Shown: piece by piece, positions 26,488 through 37,148 of the stretch
Position numbering within the stretch: the first letter of the stretch is position 1
Layout of the letters: every line of letters starts with the position of its first letter
Assembly (NCBI RefSeq): GCF_026712205.1
Contig: NZ_JAPPUW010000011.1
Coordinates: forward strand, 124,001-188,000
Reading direction: 5' to 3'
DNA length: 64,000 bases
DNA from: Pelomonas aquatica
GTDB taxonomy: Bacteria > Pseudomonadota > Gammaproteobacteria > Burkholderiales > Burkholderiaceae_C
Notes under the pieces: generated by a model
The model's database searches: none
What the model was told of the DNA's origin: nothing
What the model saw: the letters and a program-made list of their open reading frames with translations, nothing else
Translations under genes and position numbers: made by a program

Positions 26488-27161
26488 TGCGTGCGCTCGT
26501 CATCGTGCTGCTGGCGGTCAACGCCCTCTTCTTCGCCTGGTCGCGCGGCTGGCTGGACACGGTCAGCGGCGTCCCCGCCGACGGTGGCCGCGAGCCCCAG
26601 CGCCTGGCCGCCCAGCAGCATCCCGAGCGCATCCAGCCGCTGGCCGCCAGCGCCGTGGCCGCGCTGGCGCAGCGCAGCTGCCTGGAGCTGGGCCCGCTGG
26701 ACGGCGACGCGGCGCTGGCCGCCGCCCAGGCCGCGCTGAAGGCCGCGGGCGCCGAAGCCCAGGTCCGCAGCAGCGAGCAGCCGGGCGTGTGGGTGGTGGC
26801 CACCATCAGGCTCGCCGACCCCGATTTCCGCGCCCGCAAGGAAGCCACCTACAAGCAGCTGCGCATCGCCTTCGAGCCGCTGGACGGCCTGCCCGCCGAG
26901 CAGCCCGCCTTCGTGCTGAGCCGGCACGAAGGCCAGGCCGAGGCCGCCGCCGAGATCGGCGTGCTGGAAAGGCGCGGCCTGAAGGGCCTGCGCGTGCTGG
27001 CGCTGAAGGCCCCGCAGGCCCGCCACAGCCTCGTCGTCGCCCAGGCCGACGGCCTGCTCGCGGCCCGGCTGATGGCCAGCAAGGATCCGGCCCTGGCCGC
27101 CGGCTTCAGGGCCTGCAGCGCCGCGCCGACGGCCTCGGCCGCGTCGTCAGCCGCGGGCTGA
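26484..27161 (+). CDS. Membrane-anchored SPOR-like protein
   Basis: This 225-residue protein begins with a single membrane segment (RALVIVLLAVNALFFAWSRGWLD) and continues as a periplasmic domain. The domain has SPOR-like features (CLELGPLDGDAALAAAQAALKAAG, GVWVVATIRLADPDFR, ISLERRGLKGL-type strand), as in proteins that follow birA in many Burkholderiales. SPOR domains bind denuded peptidoglycan at division sites. I read the match as probable rather than certain. The GTG at 26484 has a GGAG 8 bases upstream; an ATG at 26487 is equally possible. It overlaps the birA stop and runs 15 bp into the end of the convergent subtilase gene. Confidence 0.75.
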   Translation: MMRALVIVLLAVNALFFAWSRGWLDTVSGVPADGGREPQRLAAQQHPERIQPLAASAVAALAQRSCLELGPLDGDAALAAAQAALKAAGAEAQVRSSEQPGVWVVATIRLADPDFRARKEATYKQLRIAFEPLDGLPAEQPAFVLSRHEGQAEAAAEIGVLERRGLKGLRVLALKAPQARHSLVVAQADGLLAARLMASKDPALAAGFRACSAAPTASAASSAAG

Positions 27162-29207
27162 GCGGCGCAGCGCCAGCGCGGCGCAGAACAGGGCCGCCAG
27201 CCAGGCCGGGCCGGCCGCGCCGCCGCCTGACGAGGTCGATGGCGTGCCCGCCGCTGCGGCCACGCTGATGGTGACCGGCTGGCTGTAAACCAGACCGAGG
27301 TTGTCGGTGATGTCGGCGCGCACCGTAAAGCTGCCAGCCGCCGTGGGCGTCAGCGTCGCCGTGGCCGAGGTCGCACCGGATGAGAAGCCGCCGACGATGC
27401 CGCCGCCGTCGACCAGCACCCAAGCCGTTGAAGCAACGGTGCGCCCGCTGGCCAGGCCGCTGGCGGCAGCGGTCAGCGTCAGGGCCTGGCCGGCTTGCAG
27501 GCCGCTAGCGGGGTTCTGCGTGATCGACACGGCTGCACCGGCCAAGGCCTGCGCCGCCTTCACGGCGGCGAAGGCGTCCACCATGCCGGCGCCGCAGGTG
27601 CTGGTCGTGCAGTAGCACTCGTCCTGCACCGCAGCGCTGGGTGGCGCGCACATCGGCGGCGTCGGGTTGGCCGAGCTGCCCCCGCCGCTGGTGGGGAACG
27701 GGCGTGCCGTCAGCCTGAGGATTTGGGTCGCCTCGGCAGCGCTCAAATTGGGTCGCACCGAGGCCATCAGTCCCACGATGCCGCTGACGATAGGCGCCGA
27801 GAAACTGGTCCCCACCGAGGCAGTGCCGCCGGTGTAGGCCGCGTCATTCGGCACCGGTGATGTCGTGCCGCTGTTGGTCGTGCTGACCATCGAATAGATG
27901 CAGGGCTGACCTGCACCGATGTTGATGCAGTTGCCGCCGGGTGCCGCGACGGTCACTTCGGGGCCGATGCTGGAGAAGCCGACCTTGGTGCCGACATGGC
28001 GCAGCGCCGCGACGCTGACGACGCCCGGGCAGTTGCCCGGCAGCCCCACCGCCTGGCCTTCGGAGTTGCCGGCCGCGACGACGACGGTCGCGCCGGCCGC
28101 GCTGACCTGGTCGATCGCCTGACGGTACAGCGAGCCCGTCGAGTCCGTCGCCGCGCAGCTGCCGCTGCCGCCCAGGCTGAGGTTGAGCACCTTGGCCTTG
28201 TTGGCATTGGCCGGCACGCCGGGCAGCGAGAGGCCGACCGCCCATTTCATCGCCGCGATGATGTCGCTGTCGTAGCCACCGCATTTGCCGAGCACGCGCA
28301 GCGGCAGGATCTTCAGCCCCCAGCCGACGCCGGCCATGCCCAGGCCGTTGTTGCTGGCCGCCGCGATCAGGCCCGACACGCGCGTGCCGTGCCAGGAACT
28401 GTTGCCGATGTCGGCCGATGTGCAGTTGCTGCCGAGCGTGTTGACAGGGCTCAGGTCAGCGCTACTGACCCAATCTCCATAGTCCAGCGCCAGCGTCAGG
28501 TCGGCGCCGGCCGGCCGGTTCGCAATGGCCTTAGCTGGGTCGCTCGGACTGCTGTAGCCGATGAAGTCGTAGCCGCTCAGGAACTGGCTACTGCCGTCGA
28601 CGTTCGTGAAGTCGGGGTGGTCGCGGCGCACGCCGGTGTCGATGACGGCGACGACGACGCTGGATGCGCCGGTCGTGATACCCCAGGCGGCCAGCGCATT
28701 GATGTTGGACACCACGGCCGGGTTGGTCGAACCGCCTGGCGCCTTCAGATACCACTGGTCGATGGTGCGCGCCGCACTGCCGTCGGGATTGGTGGTCTGT
28801 GCGTTCACCGTCGCGCCGCCGAACAGCGGGTCGTTGGGCAGCGCCAGCGCCTTGCGACGGCCGTCCACCGTCACCAGTTCCACTTCGGCGTCGGCGGCCA
28901 GCCGGCGCGCCAGCTCGGCGCTGGACAGGCCGCGCGCATGCATCACGTGGGTGCGCTCGTCCAGGCTCAGGCCGGCCGTCAGCGCCTGGCCGGTGCGGGC
29001 ACCGAGCCCGGTCGCGCGCGTCTGCGCGACATCGCGGGCCTCCGCGGCACCGGCGCGCAGGGCCAGCGCCTTCGCGCGCACGCTGTCGGCCTGGGGCCTG
29101 AAGCGCACGATGACGCGGGCCTCGCCGTCGGCTGTCTGGGCCGTCTGGGCCGGCGCTGCGAAGGGGGCGGCCAGGGCGGCGGCGAGGAGGAGGGGGCGCA
29201 GCAGCAT
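27147..29207 (-). CDS. Secreted S8 (subtilisin-like) serine protease
   Basis: The catalytic set is complete, counted from ATG 29207 (686 residues): D190 (VVVAVIDTGVRRDHPDF), H273 (NSSWHGTRVSG), oxyanion N381 (VVVAAGNSEG) and S468 (TSFSAPIVSG). A signal peptide (LLLAAALAAPFAAPAQ) and a propeptide of about 100 residues precede the protease domain. A PKD-like beta domain (about residues 560-650) follows. The end has a Gly-rich linker, a hydrophobic helix (AWLAALFCAALAL) and a basic tail (RRSARG), the form of a GlyGly-CTERM sorting signal. It is probably an extracellular or surface-processed protease. Two cysteine-rich loops suggest disulfides. The frame extends to 29270, but 29207 gives the signal peptide. 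Confidence 0.93.
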   Translation of the reverse strand: MLLRPLLLAAALAAPFAAPAQTAQTADGEARVIVRFRPQADSVRAKALALRAGAAEARDVAQTRATGLGARTGQALTAGLSLDERTHVMHARGLSSAELARRLAADAEVELVTVDGRRKALALPNDPLFGGATVNAQTTNPDGSAARTIDQWYLKAPGGSTNPAVVSNINALAAWGITTGASSVVVAVIDTGVRRDHPDFTNVDGSSQFLSGYDFIGYSSPSDPAKAIANRPAGADLTLALDYGDWVSSADLSPVNTLGSNCTSADIGNSSWHGTRVSGLIAAASNNGLGMAGVGWGLKILPLRVLGKCGGYDSDIIAAMKWAVGLSLPGVPANANKAKVLNLSLGGSGSCAATDSTGSLYRQAIDQVSAAGATVVVAAGNSEGQAVGLPGNCPGVVSVAALRHVGTKVGFSSIGPEVTVAAPGGNCINIGAGQPCIYSMVSTTNSGTTSPVPNDAAYTGGTASVGTSFSAPIVSGIVGLMASVRPNLSAAEATQILRLTARPFPTSGGGSSANPTPPMCAPPSAAVQDECYCTTSTCGAGMVDAFAAVKAAQALAGAAVSITQNPASGLQAGQALTLTAAASGLASGRTVASTAWVLVDGGGIVGGFSSGATSATATLTPTAAGSFTVRADITDNLGLVYSQPVTISVAAAAGTPSTSSGGGAAGPAWLAALFCAALALRRSARG

Positions 29208-29291
29208 GGCGACGGCTAGAACAAGGAAGCGGGCCAGTTTAGGTGCCGCCCCGGCGCAGGAAGCAAACAAATGTCACGGCGCAAGAAAGCA

Positions 29292-29326
29292 GAAACCCTG
29301 CAGGACGGGCCGTCCTGCAGGGTTTC
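29292..29326 (-). terminator. Strong terminator of gapA
   Basis: A 35-base near-perfect palindrome (GAAACCCTGCAGGACGG and its mirror) lies about 20 bases past the gapA stop, followed leftward by TTTCTGCTTTCTT. It ends the tkt-gapA direction before the subtilase gene. Confidence 0.85.
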
Positions 29327-29347
29327 TTCGGCGCGGCCGGCGCAGGC

Positions 29348-30439
<1,092 letters not shown>

Positions 30440-31120
30440 TCAGTCCAGCTTGATGGTGCCGCAGGGCACATCCACCGTGATGGGGGTGTTCAGCAGGTAC
30501 TCGAAGTCCAGGCGCTTCACGTCCATCACAAGTTCGCCAAGCCACTCGATCAGCGGTGCCCGCGCGGCGTTCCTCGCGCCCTGCTCGATCACCTCATTGG
30601 CAAAGGCCGGCTGGCCGAGTCGCCATGTCAGCCGGAACGGGCATCCCATGGCATCCAGGTCGAAAGCCACCGGCCGCGCTTGCAGGTTCTTCATTGCCGC
30701 CAGCAGGGACTGCAGCGATGCGCTGCGGAGGAACTGCGGCTGCGCTCGCTCGGTCCAGTTGAAGTTGAAAACCTGGCGGTGCTTGAAGTCCCGACCGTCG
30801 GCCAGGCATGGCAGCCGGTACTGGCGGGCGTAGTCCACGACCGCCTCCCGAGTCGTCCGATTCACCGAGTTGTAGAGAACGCGGATCTGCGGCTCCGTAC
30901 CCGGCGCCGTGAAGTCCATCTCGAGCACCGTGTTGCCGACCCCCAGGTCCGGGCCTCTTTCGGGGGCCATCTCGGCATGGATGCCGATCCTTTCCCGTGG
31001 CGGCCATTTCAGGCAGGCGCGAAGATCAGCATCGGACGTCTGCGCCTGAGCGACGGCGCAGGTCAGCAGCGCCAACGCTCCCTGCACGGCCGCCCGCCAA
31101 GTCCCGCGCCGCTTGTGCAT
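30440..31120 (-). CDS. Exported protein of unknown function between tkt and gapA
   Basis: This 226-residue protein has a clear signal peptide (ALALLTCAVAQAQ) and no membrane span after it. The mature part has three cysteines (ACLKWPP, YRLPCLADG, MGCPF, and VDVPCGTIKLD near the end) that could form disulfides. It includes a charged segment around residues 90-120 and no motif I recognise. Sequence around it is visibly less GC-rich than tkt and gapA, with less GC-biased third positions. A late insertion into the tkt-gapA pair is therefore likely. I infer a periplasmic location only. Confidence 0.7.
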   Translation of the reverse strand: MHKRRGTWRAAVQGALALLTCAVAQAQTSDADLRACLKWPPRERIGIHAEMAPERGPDLGVGNTVLEMDFTAPGTEPQIRVLYNSVNRTTREAVVDYARQYRLPCLADGRDFKHRQVFNFNWTERAQPQFLRSASLQSLLAAMKNLQARPVAFDLDAMGCPFRLTWRLGQPAFANEVIEQGARNAARAPLIEWLGELVMDVKRLDFEYLLNTPITVDVPCGTIKLD

Positions 31121-31234
31121 GTCGAACTCCCTGTTCTGTGTGAGCGCAGGTTTTTAACGCCGGAATGTCGTCACCAAGCTCCAGGCTTACCCCGCAGTGA
31201 CTCCAAGCGGCCTGAAACGGCGGCCCAGGGCGGC

Positions 31235-33250
31235 TTACTTCTTCTTCAGCACCGCCTTCACGGTCGCCGCGACGTTCTCGGCCGTGAAGCCGAAGTGCTT
31301 GAACAGCACCGGCGCCGGGGCCGATTCGCCGAAGCTGTCGATGCCGACGACGGCGTCGCAGCCGTACTTCCACCAGAAGTCGCTGACGCCCATCTCGACG
31401 GCCACGCGCGGCAGGCCCTTGGGCAGCACGCTCTTCTTGTAGTCCTTGTCCTGGCGGTCGAACACGCTGGTGGAGGGCATCGACACGACGCGCACCTTCA
31501 CGCCCTCGGCGGCCAGCAGCTGCTGCGCGGCCAGGGCCAGCTGCACCTCGGAGCCGGTGGCGATGATGACGGCCTTGGCCTTGCCCTTGGCGGGCTCGGC
31601 GAGCACATAGGCGCCCTTGGCGATCTCGTCGACATTGGTCTTGGGCGAGTAGGCCAGGTTCTGGCGGCTCAGCGCCAGCAGGCTGGGGCGCTGGGCGTTG
31701 CCCAGCGCCATGGTCCAGGCGACGACGGTCTCGGTCGTGTCGGCCGGGCGCCAGACGTCCAGGCCCGGGATCAGGCGCAGCGAAGCGACATGCTCGATGG
31801 ACTGGTGGGTCGGGCCGTCTTCGCCCAGGCCGATGGAGTCGTGCGTCATCACGTGGATGACGCGCTGCTTCATCAGCGCGGCCATGCGGATGGCGTTGCG
31901 GCTGTAGTCGCTGAAGGTCAGGAAGGTGCCGCCGTAGGGGATGAAGCCGCCGTGCAGGGCCACGCCGTTCATGACGGCGGCCATGCCGAACTCGCGCACG
32001 CCGTAGTTGATGTGGCGGCCGTTGTTGGGCGTGCCGGCGGCGTCAAAGCGCAGGCTGGGCGTGTGACTGGTGTTGGTCAGGTTGGAGCCGGTCAGGTCGG
32101 CGCTGCCGCCCAGCATCTCGGGCAGCTGGCCGGTGAAGGCTTCCAGCGCGATCTGGCTGGCCTTGCGGCTGGCGACGGTCTGGGCCTCGGTGTGGGCCTT
32201 GACGACGGCGTCCACGGCGAGCTGAGCGAAGTTGGCGGGCAGCACGCCGGCCATGCGGCGCTGGAACTCGGCGGCCAGCTCGGGGTGGGCCTCGGCATAG
32301 GCGTCGAAGCGTTCCTCCCAGGCGGCCTCGGCCTCGGCGCCCGCGGCCTTGGCGTCCCAGGCGGCATAGACCTCGGCCGGCACGACGAAGGGCTCGGCGG
32401 TCCAGCCGATGGCCGCGCGGGTCAGCTTGATCTCCTCGGCGCCGAGCGGCTCGCCGTGGGCCTTGGCGGTGTCGGCGCGGTTGGGGCTGCCCTTGCCGAT
32501 GTGGGTCTTGGCGATGATGAGGGTCGGCCTGTCGGCGCTGGTCTTGGCCTGCGCGATGGCGGCGTCGACCGCATCGACGTCGTGGCCGTCCACCGGGCCG
32601 ATGACGTTCCAGCCATAGGCGGCGAAGCGCTGGGCCGTGTTGTCGGCGAACCAGGGCGCGACCTGGCCGTCGATGGAGATGCCGTTGTCGTCGTAGATGG
32701 CGATCAGCTTGTTCAGCTTCCAGGCCGCGGCCAGCGACGCGGCCTCGTGGCTGATGCCTTCCATCAGGCAGCCGTCGCCCAGGAAGACATAGGTGTGGTG
32801 GTCGACGATGGCGTGGCCGTCGCGGTTGAAGTCGCGCGCCATCAGCTTCTCGGCCAGGGCCAGGCCGACGGCATTGGTCACGCCCTGGCCCAGCGGGCCC
32901 GTCGTCGTCTCGACGCCGGCCGTGATACCCACCTCGGGGTGGCCCGGCGTCTGGCTGTGCAGCTGGCGGAAGTTGCGCAGCTCCTCGATGGGCAGCGCAT
33001 AGCCGGTCAGATGCAGCAGCGCATAGATCAGCATGGAGCCGTGGCCGTTGGACAGCACGAAGCGGTCGCGGTCGGCCCAGTGCGGGTTGGCCGGGTTGTG
33101 CCGCAGATGGCGCTTCCACAGCGCGACGCCGATCTCGGCCATGCCCATCGGGGCGCCCGGGTGGCCGGAGTTGGCCGCCTGCACCGCGTCCATCGCGAGG
33201 GCGCGGATCGCGTTGGCCATGAGGGTGGGGGAGGCGGGCGTTGCAGTCAT
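31235..33250 (-). CDS. tkt: Transketolase
   Basis: Transketolase moves two-carbon units between sugar phosphates in the pentose-phosphate and Calvin pathways, using thiamine diphosphate. From ATG 33250 it has 671 residues. The cofactor site shows [16 protein letters not shown] and the [17 protein letters not shown] motif. The pyrimidine-binding middle domain ([18 protein letters not shown] and [14 protein letters not shown]) and the C-terminal transketolase domain are intact. The frame extends upstream to 33478, but [18 protein letters not shown] at 33250 is the normal start. It reads toward gapA, separated by the exported protein gene. Confidence 0.97.
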   Translation of the reverse strand: MTATPASPTLMANAIRALAMDAVQAANSGHPGAPMGMAEIGVALWKRHLRHNPANPHWADRDRFVLSNGHGSMLIYALLHLTGYALPIEELRNFRQLHSQTPGHPEVGITAGVETTTGPLGQGVTNAVGLALAEKLMARDFNRDGHAIVDHHTYVFLGDGCLMEGISHEAASLAAAWKLNKLIAIYDDNGISIDGQVAPWFADNTAQRFAAYGWNVIGPVDGHDVDAVDAAIAQAKTSADRPTLIIAKTHIGKGSPNRADTAKAHGEPLGAEEIKLTRAAIGWTAEPFVVPAEVYAAWDAKAAGAEAEAAWEERFDAYAEAHPELAAEFQRRMAGVLPANFAQLAVDAVVKAHTEAQTVASRKASQIALEAFTGQLPEMLGGSADLTGSNLTNTSHTPSLRFDAAGTPNNGRHINYGVREFGMAAVMNGVALHGGFIPYGGTFLTFSDYSRNAIRMAALMKQRVIHVMTHDSIGLGEDGPTHQSIEHVASLRLIPGLDVWRPADTTETVVAWTMALGNAQRPSLLALSRQNLAYSPKTNVDEIAKGAYVLAEPAKGKAKAVIIATGSEVQLALAAQQLLAAEGVKVRVVSMPSTSVFDRQDKDYKKSVLPKGLPRVAVEMGVSDFWWKYGCDAVVGIDSFGESAPAPVLFKHFGFTAENVAATVKAVLKKK

Positions 33251-33362
33251 GGCCGGGGCTTTCTTGGGCTGGAGGGGCAAAACGCGGGATTTTACGGGGG
33301 TGCCTGAGCGCGCCTTGATCCAGCGCAAGGCCGGGCCGTCGCCGCCGCGCGACGCTTGCGGC

Positions 33363-33974
33363 ATGCCTGCATCGACACTGCCCCTGGCCCTGCGCGTCAT
33401 CCGCGCCGAGCACGACGCGCTGGCCGCCATGCTGCGCACGCTGCCGCTACTGCTCCAAGCCCAGCGCCGCAGCGGCACGCCGGCCGACTTCGGCGCGCTG
33501 CGCGCGATGCTGTTCTATGTGGACGAATTCCCTGAGCGCCTGCATCACACCAAGGAGAGCGAGCTGCTCTTTCCCAAGCTGCGCGCCCGCGTGCCGGCGC
33601 TGCGCGACACGCTGGACGACCTGGACGCCGACCATGCCCAGGGCGAACGCGCCATCCGCGAGCTGCAGCACAGCCTGCTGGCCTGGGAGCAGATGGGCGA
33701 GCCGCGGCGGGACAAGTTCGAGCAGCAGCTCCAGGTCTACACGGCGCGCTATCTGCGCCACATGAAGCGCGAGGAGACCGAGGTGCTGCCGCTCGCTGCG
33801 GACATCCTCGGCGCCGCGGACTGGGCCGAGCTGGACGAGGCCTTCGGCAGCCACCGCGACCCGCTCGCGCCGCGCCCGGGCCAGCAGGTGGACGAGGCCT
33901 ACGCGCCGCTGCGCGAGCGCATCCTGGCGGCGCTGCCGGCGCCCTTTGGCTGGGGGCCGGCGCTGGCGGCCTGA
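33363..33974 (+). CDS. Hemerythrin HHE cation-binding domain protein
   Basis: This 203-residue protein is mostly a four-helix hemerythrin-like domain that binds a di-iron centre. Candidate ligands are the histidine and glutamate in [36 protein letters not shown] and the final [14 protein letters not shown]. Hemerythrin-like proteins of this kind act in oxygen or nitric-oxide sensing or in iron-centre repair; which applies here is unknown. It is divergent from tkt with 112 bp between the starts. Its 3' end overlaps the convergent GGDEF gene by 76 bases. Confidence 0.88.
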   Translation: MPASTLPLALRVIRAEHDALAAMLRTLPLLLQAQRRSGTPADFGALRAMLFYVDEFPERLHHTKESELLFPKLRARVPALRDTLDDLDADHAQGERAIRELQHSLLAWEQMGEPRRDKFEQQLQVYTARYLRHMKREETEVLPLAADILGAADWAELDEAFGSHRDPLAPRPGQQVDEAYAPLRERILAALPAPFGWGPALAA

Positions 33975-36900
33975 AGCGCCGCCGACACCTGCAGCTGCAG
34001 CCGGCCGCTGGCGGCCCAGTCGGCGAGGTCGCGGCGGGCGTCCTGGCGCAGCTCGGTCTCGCTGGCCGCGCGGGCCTGCAGCAGGCCGGCCCAGGCATTG
34101 CGGTCGGCGGCCTTGGCCGCATACAGGGCCGCGTCGGCCAGGTCGACGACCTGGCGCCAGTCGAGGGCGCGCGGCAACCCCGGGCACAGCGGGAAGGCCG
34201 CGAAGCCGACCGAGCAGCTGCACTGCAGCGGCGTGCCGTCGGCCAGCACGAAGGGTTCGGCCGCGACGGCGTGGCGGGCGCGCTCGGCCAGCTCGGCCGC
34301 GCGCCCGCGCGGCAGGCCGCGGGCGACGACGAGGAACTCCTCGCCGCCCCAGCGGATCAGGTAGTCGGCCTCGCGGAAGACCTGCTGCAGCCGGCTGCGC
34401 ATCAGCTTGAGCACGTCGTCGCCGGCGCCATGGCCGCGCTCGTCGTTGATGCGCTTGAAGTGGTCGAAGTCGATCAGGAAGAACAGCAGGTCCTGGTCGT
34501 CCGCGGGCGGGGCGCCCGGCGCGGGCTCGTGGTGGCGCACGACCATGGCGACGTCGGCCGGCATCTGGCGCTCCAGGAAGCGGCGGTTGCGCAGGCCGGT
34601 CAGCGGATCGGTGAGGCTGGCCTCCTCCAGCTCGACGGACTTGGCGGCCAGCTCGGTCGTCGCGGCCTCCAGCGCCTCGGTGCGCTCGCGCACGCGGGCC
34701 TCCAGCACGCGGCGGTGGCGCAGCAGCAGCCGCGTGCGCATGTTGACGATGGCGGCCACGGCGGCCAGCGCGAGCAGCAGGGCCAGGGCCAGCGCCCAGC
34801 GGCCCTGCCACCAGGCGGCATGCACGTCGACGTCCAGCACCAGCTCGTGGGGGCTCCAGGCGCCGTCGCGGTTGCTGCCCTGCAGATGCAGCCTGTAGTG
34901 GCCGGGCGACAGGTTGGTGTAGGCCGCCGTGCGCATCAGCACGCCGGCGTCGACCCAATGGCGGTCCAGCCCGTCGAGGCGGTAGCGGTAGCGGTTGCGG
35001 CCGGGCTGGCTGTAGTCCAGCGACGCGAAGGACAGGCTGAAGCCGCGCTCGCCGGGCGCCAGCACCAGCGGCTGGCCGTCGGCCGGCAGCGCGCGCTCGC
35101 CGCCCTCGACGCGCAGCTCGGAGGCGACCAGCGGCGGCTGGTAGGCCCAGGGCGAGAACTTGGCCGGGTCGATGACGAGCAGGCCGCGCGCGCCGCCGAA
35201 CAGCATGCGGCCGTCGTCCAGCGCCGCATAGGCGCGGAACCAGCCGGTGCCGAGGTCGGCGCCGTCGGCCGCGCCCAGCTCGCGGCGCTCGCCGCTGGCC
35301 GGGTCGAACATATTGCGCTGCGACCAGATGCGGCCCTTGGCGTCGAGCAGCAGATTGGCCCCGAAGGCGCCGCCGACCTCGGACGCCGCGACGGCCTCGA
35401 AGCGCGCATGGTGGCCGTCGCTCGCGACGAGGCGGTGCAGGCCGGTGCCGGTGTCGACCCACAGCACGCCCCTGGCGTCGACGGCCATGCCGAGCACGGT
35501 CTGGCCGGTCAGGCCGCTGGACTCGATCCACTCGGCCAGCGGCTCGGCCGCGCCCGGCCGGGCGATGCGCAGCAGCCCCGCCGCGCCGCCGGCCCACAGG
35601 CTGCCGTCGGGCATGTCGGCGAAGGCATTGACCTCGCCGGTGCCGCCCACCAGGCCGGCCGTGGGCACGGCGCGCATCGCCGGCCGCGCGGGCGTCCAGC
35701 GCATCAGGCCGTCCAGCGTCGCGATCCACAGCGCGCCGTCGTCGGTGGCATGCAGGCGGCGCGGCACGGCGTTGCCGCTGCGCAGCGTCTGCTGCCAGCG
35801 GCCCCGGGCGTCGAAGCGCAGCAGCTGGGTGTCGACGGCGGCCCAGACCGAGCCGTCGCGCGTCTGCCCGAGGGCGTTGACGCGGCCGGGCGGCAGGCCG
35901 CCCGCACCTGGCACAGCGGGCGCGATGCGGCCCAGCGGCCGCAGCTCGCGGTCGCGCTTCTCGATGCCGCCGGCCAGCATGCCGAGCCAGACCTCGCCGC
36001 TGCGCAGCTGCAGCGCACTGCGCACGTCCAGGCCGCCGGCCGCGGCGGCGCCGATGGGCTCGCGCACCATGCTCAGGCCCGGCAGCGGCGGCACATGGCG
36101 CATCAGGCCGCCGCCGAAGCTGCCGACCCAGACCGTGCCCGAGGGGTCGCGCAGCAGCGCGCGCACGTCGCTGCGCGGCGCGTTGCCAGCGCCGCCGGCC
36201 GGCAGGCGTTCGATCAGGCCGCCGTCGGCCGCGCGGTGGCGCTCGATGCCGGAGGCGTCGCCGAACCACAGCTCCTCGGCCGAGGCCTGGGTCATGGTCA
36301 TCACCGGCCAGGCGCCGCCGTGGCTGCCGGTGCCGGCGCTGAAGGGCAGCGCCTGGCCGTCGGCACCGACGGCACGCAGCCGGCCCTCGGCGGTGCCGAC
36401 GATGATGCGGCCGTCCTGGGTCTCGGCCAGCAGCGTGATGAGCTGGTCCTTCAGGCCGAGGTCCAGCGCCTCGATGGGGCCGTCGGCCGCCTTGCGCGCC
36501 AGCCCCCGCCAGCTGCCGATCCACAGCGTGCCGGCGCGGTCGACGAGCAGGGACTGCACGCGCGCGTCGGGCAGGCCGTCGTCGGGGCCGCGGTGGTGGG
36601 TGAAGCGCTGCGTCTGCACGTCCAGCCGGTCCAGGCCGCCGCTGCCGCCTATCCACAGCGTGCCGTCCTTCTCCAGCGCCAGCGCGCGCACCGTGTTGGC
36701 GGCCGGCGCGGTCTCGTCGGCCGAGGCGCCGCTGCGCGCCCAGCGCGACCACTGGCCGCTGGCCAGGTCCAGCCGCACCAAGCCGGCATTGCCCGCCGCC
36801 ACCCAGAGCCAGCCGCGCGGGTCGGCCAGCAGCGCGCGCACGAACTGCTCGGCCAGCAGGCTGCCGTCGGGCGCGCACAGCGGATAGCGGCGGAAGGCAT

Positions 36901-37108
36901 AGCCGTCGAAGCGCAGCAGGCCCTCGGCCGAACCGGCCCACAGCAGGCCGCGCGCATCCAGGGTCAGCGCCGACACGACGTTGTCCCGCACGGCGCCCGG
37001 CTCCCCCACCGGTTCGAAGCGCGGCTCCATGGCCCGCGCGCCGCTGCTGATCGCCGCCGCCGCCAGCAGCACGGCGCAGCAGGTCCTGAATCCCTTCATG
37101 CGGCGCAT
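33899..37108 (-). CDS. Propeller-sensor diguanylate cyclase (Reg_prop, Y_Y_Y, GGDEF)
   Basis: This exported/membrane signalling protein has about 1069 residues. A signal peptide (CCAVLLAAAAISSGARA) is followed by about 650 residues of two-component-regulator propeller repeats (GLLWAGSAEGLLRFDG, GTLWIGSWRGLARKA, GTVWVGSFGGGLMRH). A Y_Y_Y domain (YRYRLDGLDRHWVDAG), one membrane helix (LALALLLALAAVAAIVN) and a coiled coil precede a C-terminal GGDEF domain. The active motif is G921-G-E-E-F925, and the inhibitory RxxD site is R912-D915 (READ), so it should make c-di-GMP with product inhibition. The start among 37123, 37108 and 37099 is uncertain, since none has a ribosome-binding site. The ligand of the propeller is unknown. 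Confidence 0.92.
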   Translation of the reverse strand: MRRMKGFRTCCAVLLAAAAISSGARAMEPRFEPVGEPGAVRDNVVSALTLDARGLLWAGSAEGLLRFDGYAFRRYPLCAPDGSLLAEQFVRALLADPRGWLWVAAGNAGLVRLDLASGQWSRWARSGASADETAPAANTVRALALEKDGTLWIGGSGGLDRLDVQTQRFTHHRGPDDGLPDARVQSLLVDRAGTLWIGSWRGLARKAADGPIEALDLGLKDQLITLLAETQDGRIIVGTAEGRLRAVGADGQALPFSAGTGSHGGAWPVMTMTQASAEELWFGDASGIERHRAADGGLIERLPAGGAGNAPRSDVRALLRDPSGTVWVGSFGGGLMRHVPPLPGLSMVREPIGAAAAGGLDVRSALQLRSGEVWLGMLAGGIEKRDRELRPLGRIAPAVPGAGGLPPGRVNALGQTRDGSVWAAVDTQLLRFDARGRWQQTLRSGNAVPRRLHATDDGALWIATLDGLMRWTPARPAMRAVPTAGLVGGTGEVNAFADMPDGSLWAGGAAGLLRIARPGAAEPLAEWIESSGLTGQTVLGMAVDARGVLWVDTGTGLHRLVASDGHHARFEAVAASEVGGAFGANLLLDAKGRIWSQRNMFDPASGERRELGAADGADLGTGWFRAYAALDDGRMLFGGARGLLVIDPAKFSPWAYQPPLVASELRVEGGERALPADGQPLVLAPGERGFSLSFASLDYSQPGRNRYRYRLDGLDRHWVDAGVLMRTAAYTNLSPGHYRLHLQGSNRDGAWSPHELVLDVDVHAAWWQGRWALALALLLALAAVAAIVNMRTRLLLRHRRVLEARVRERTEALEAATTELAAKSVELEEASLTDPLTGLRNRRFLERQMPADVAMVVRHHEPAPGAPPADDQDLLFFLIDFDHFKRINDERGHGAGDDVLKLMRSRLQQVFREADYLIRWGGEEFLVVARGLPRGRAAELAERARHAVAAEPFVLADGTPLQCSCSVGFAAFPLCPGLPRALDWRQVVDLADAALYAAKAADRNAWAGLLQARAASETELRQDARRDLADWAASGRLQLQVSAALQAASAGPQPKGAGSAARMRSRSGA

Positions 37109-37148
37109 TCTGCGCGATGGCATCGGCGCGCCGGCCCGAGGGTCGGAT

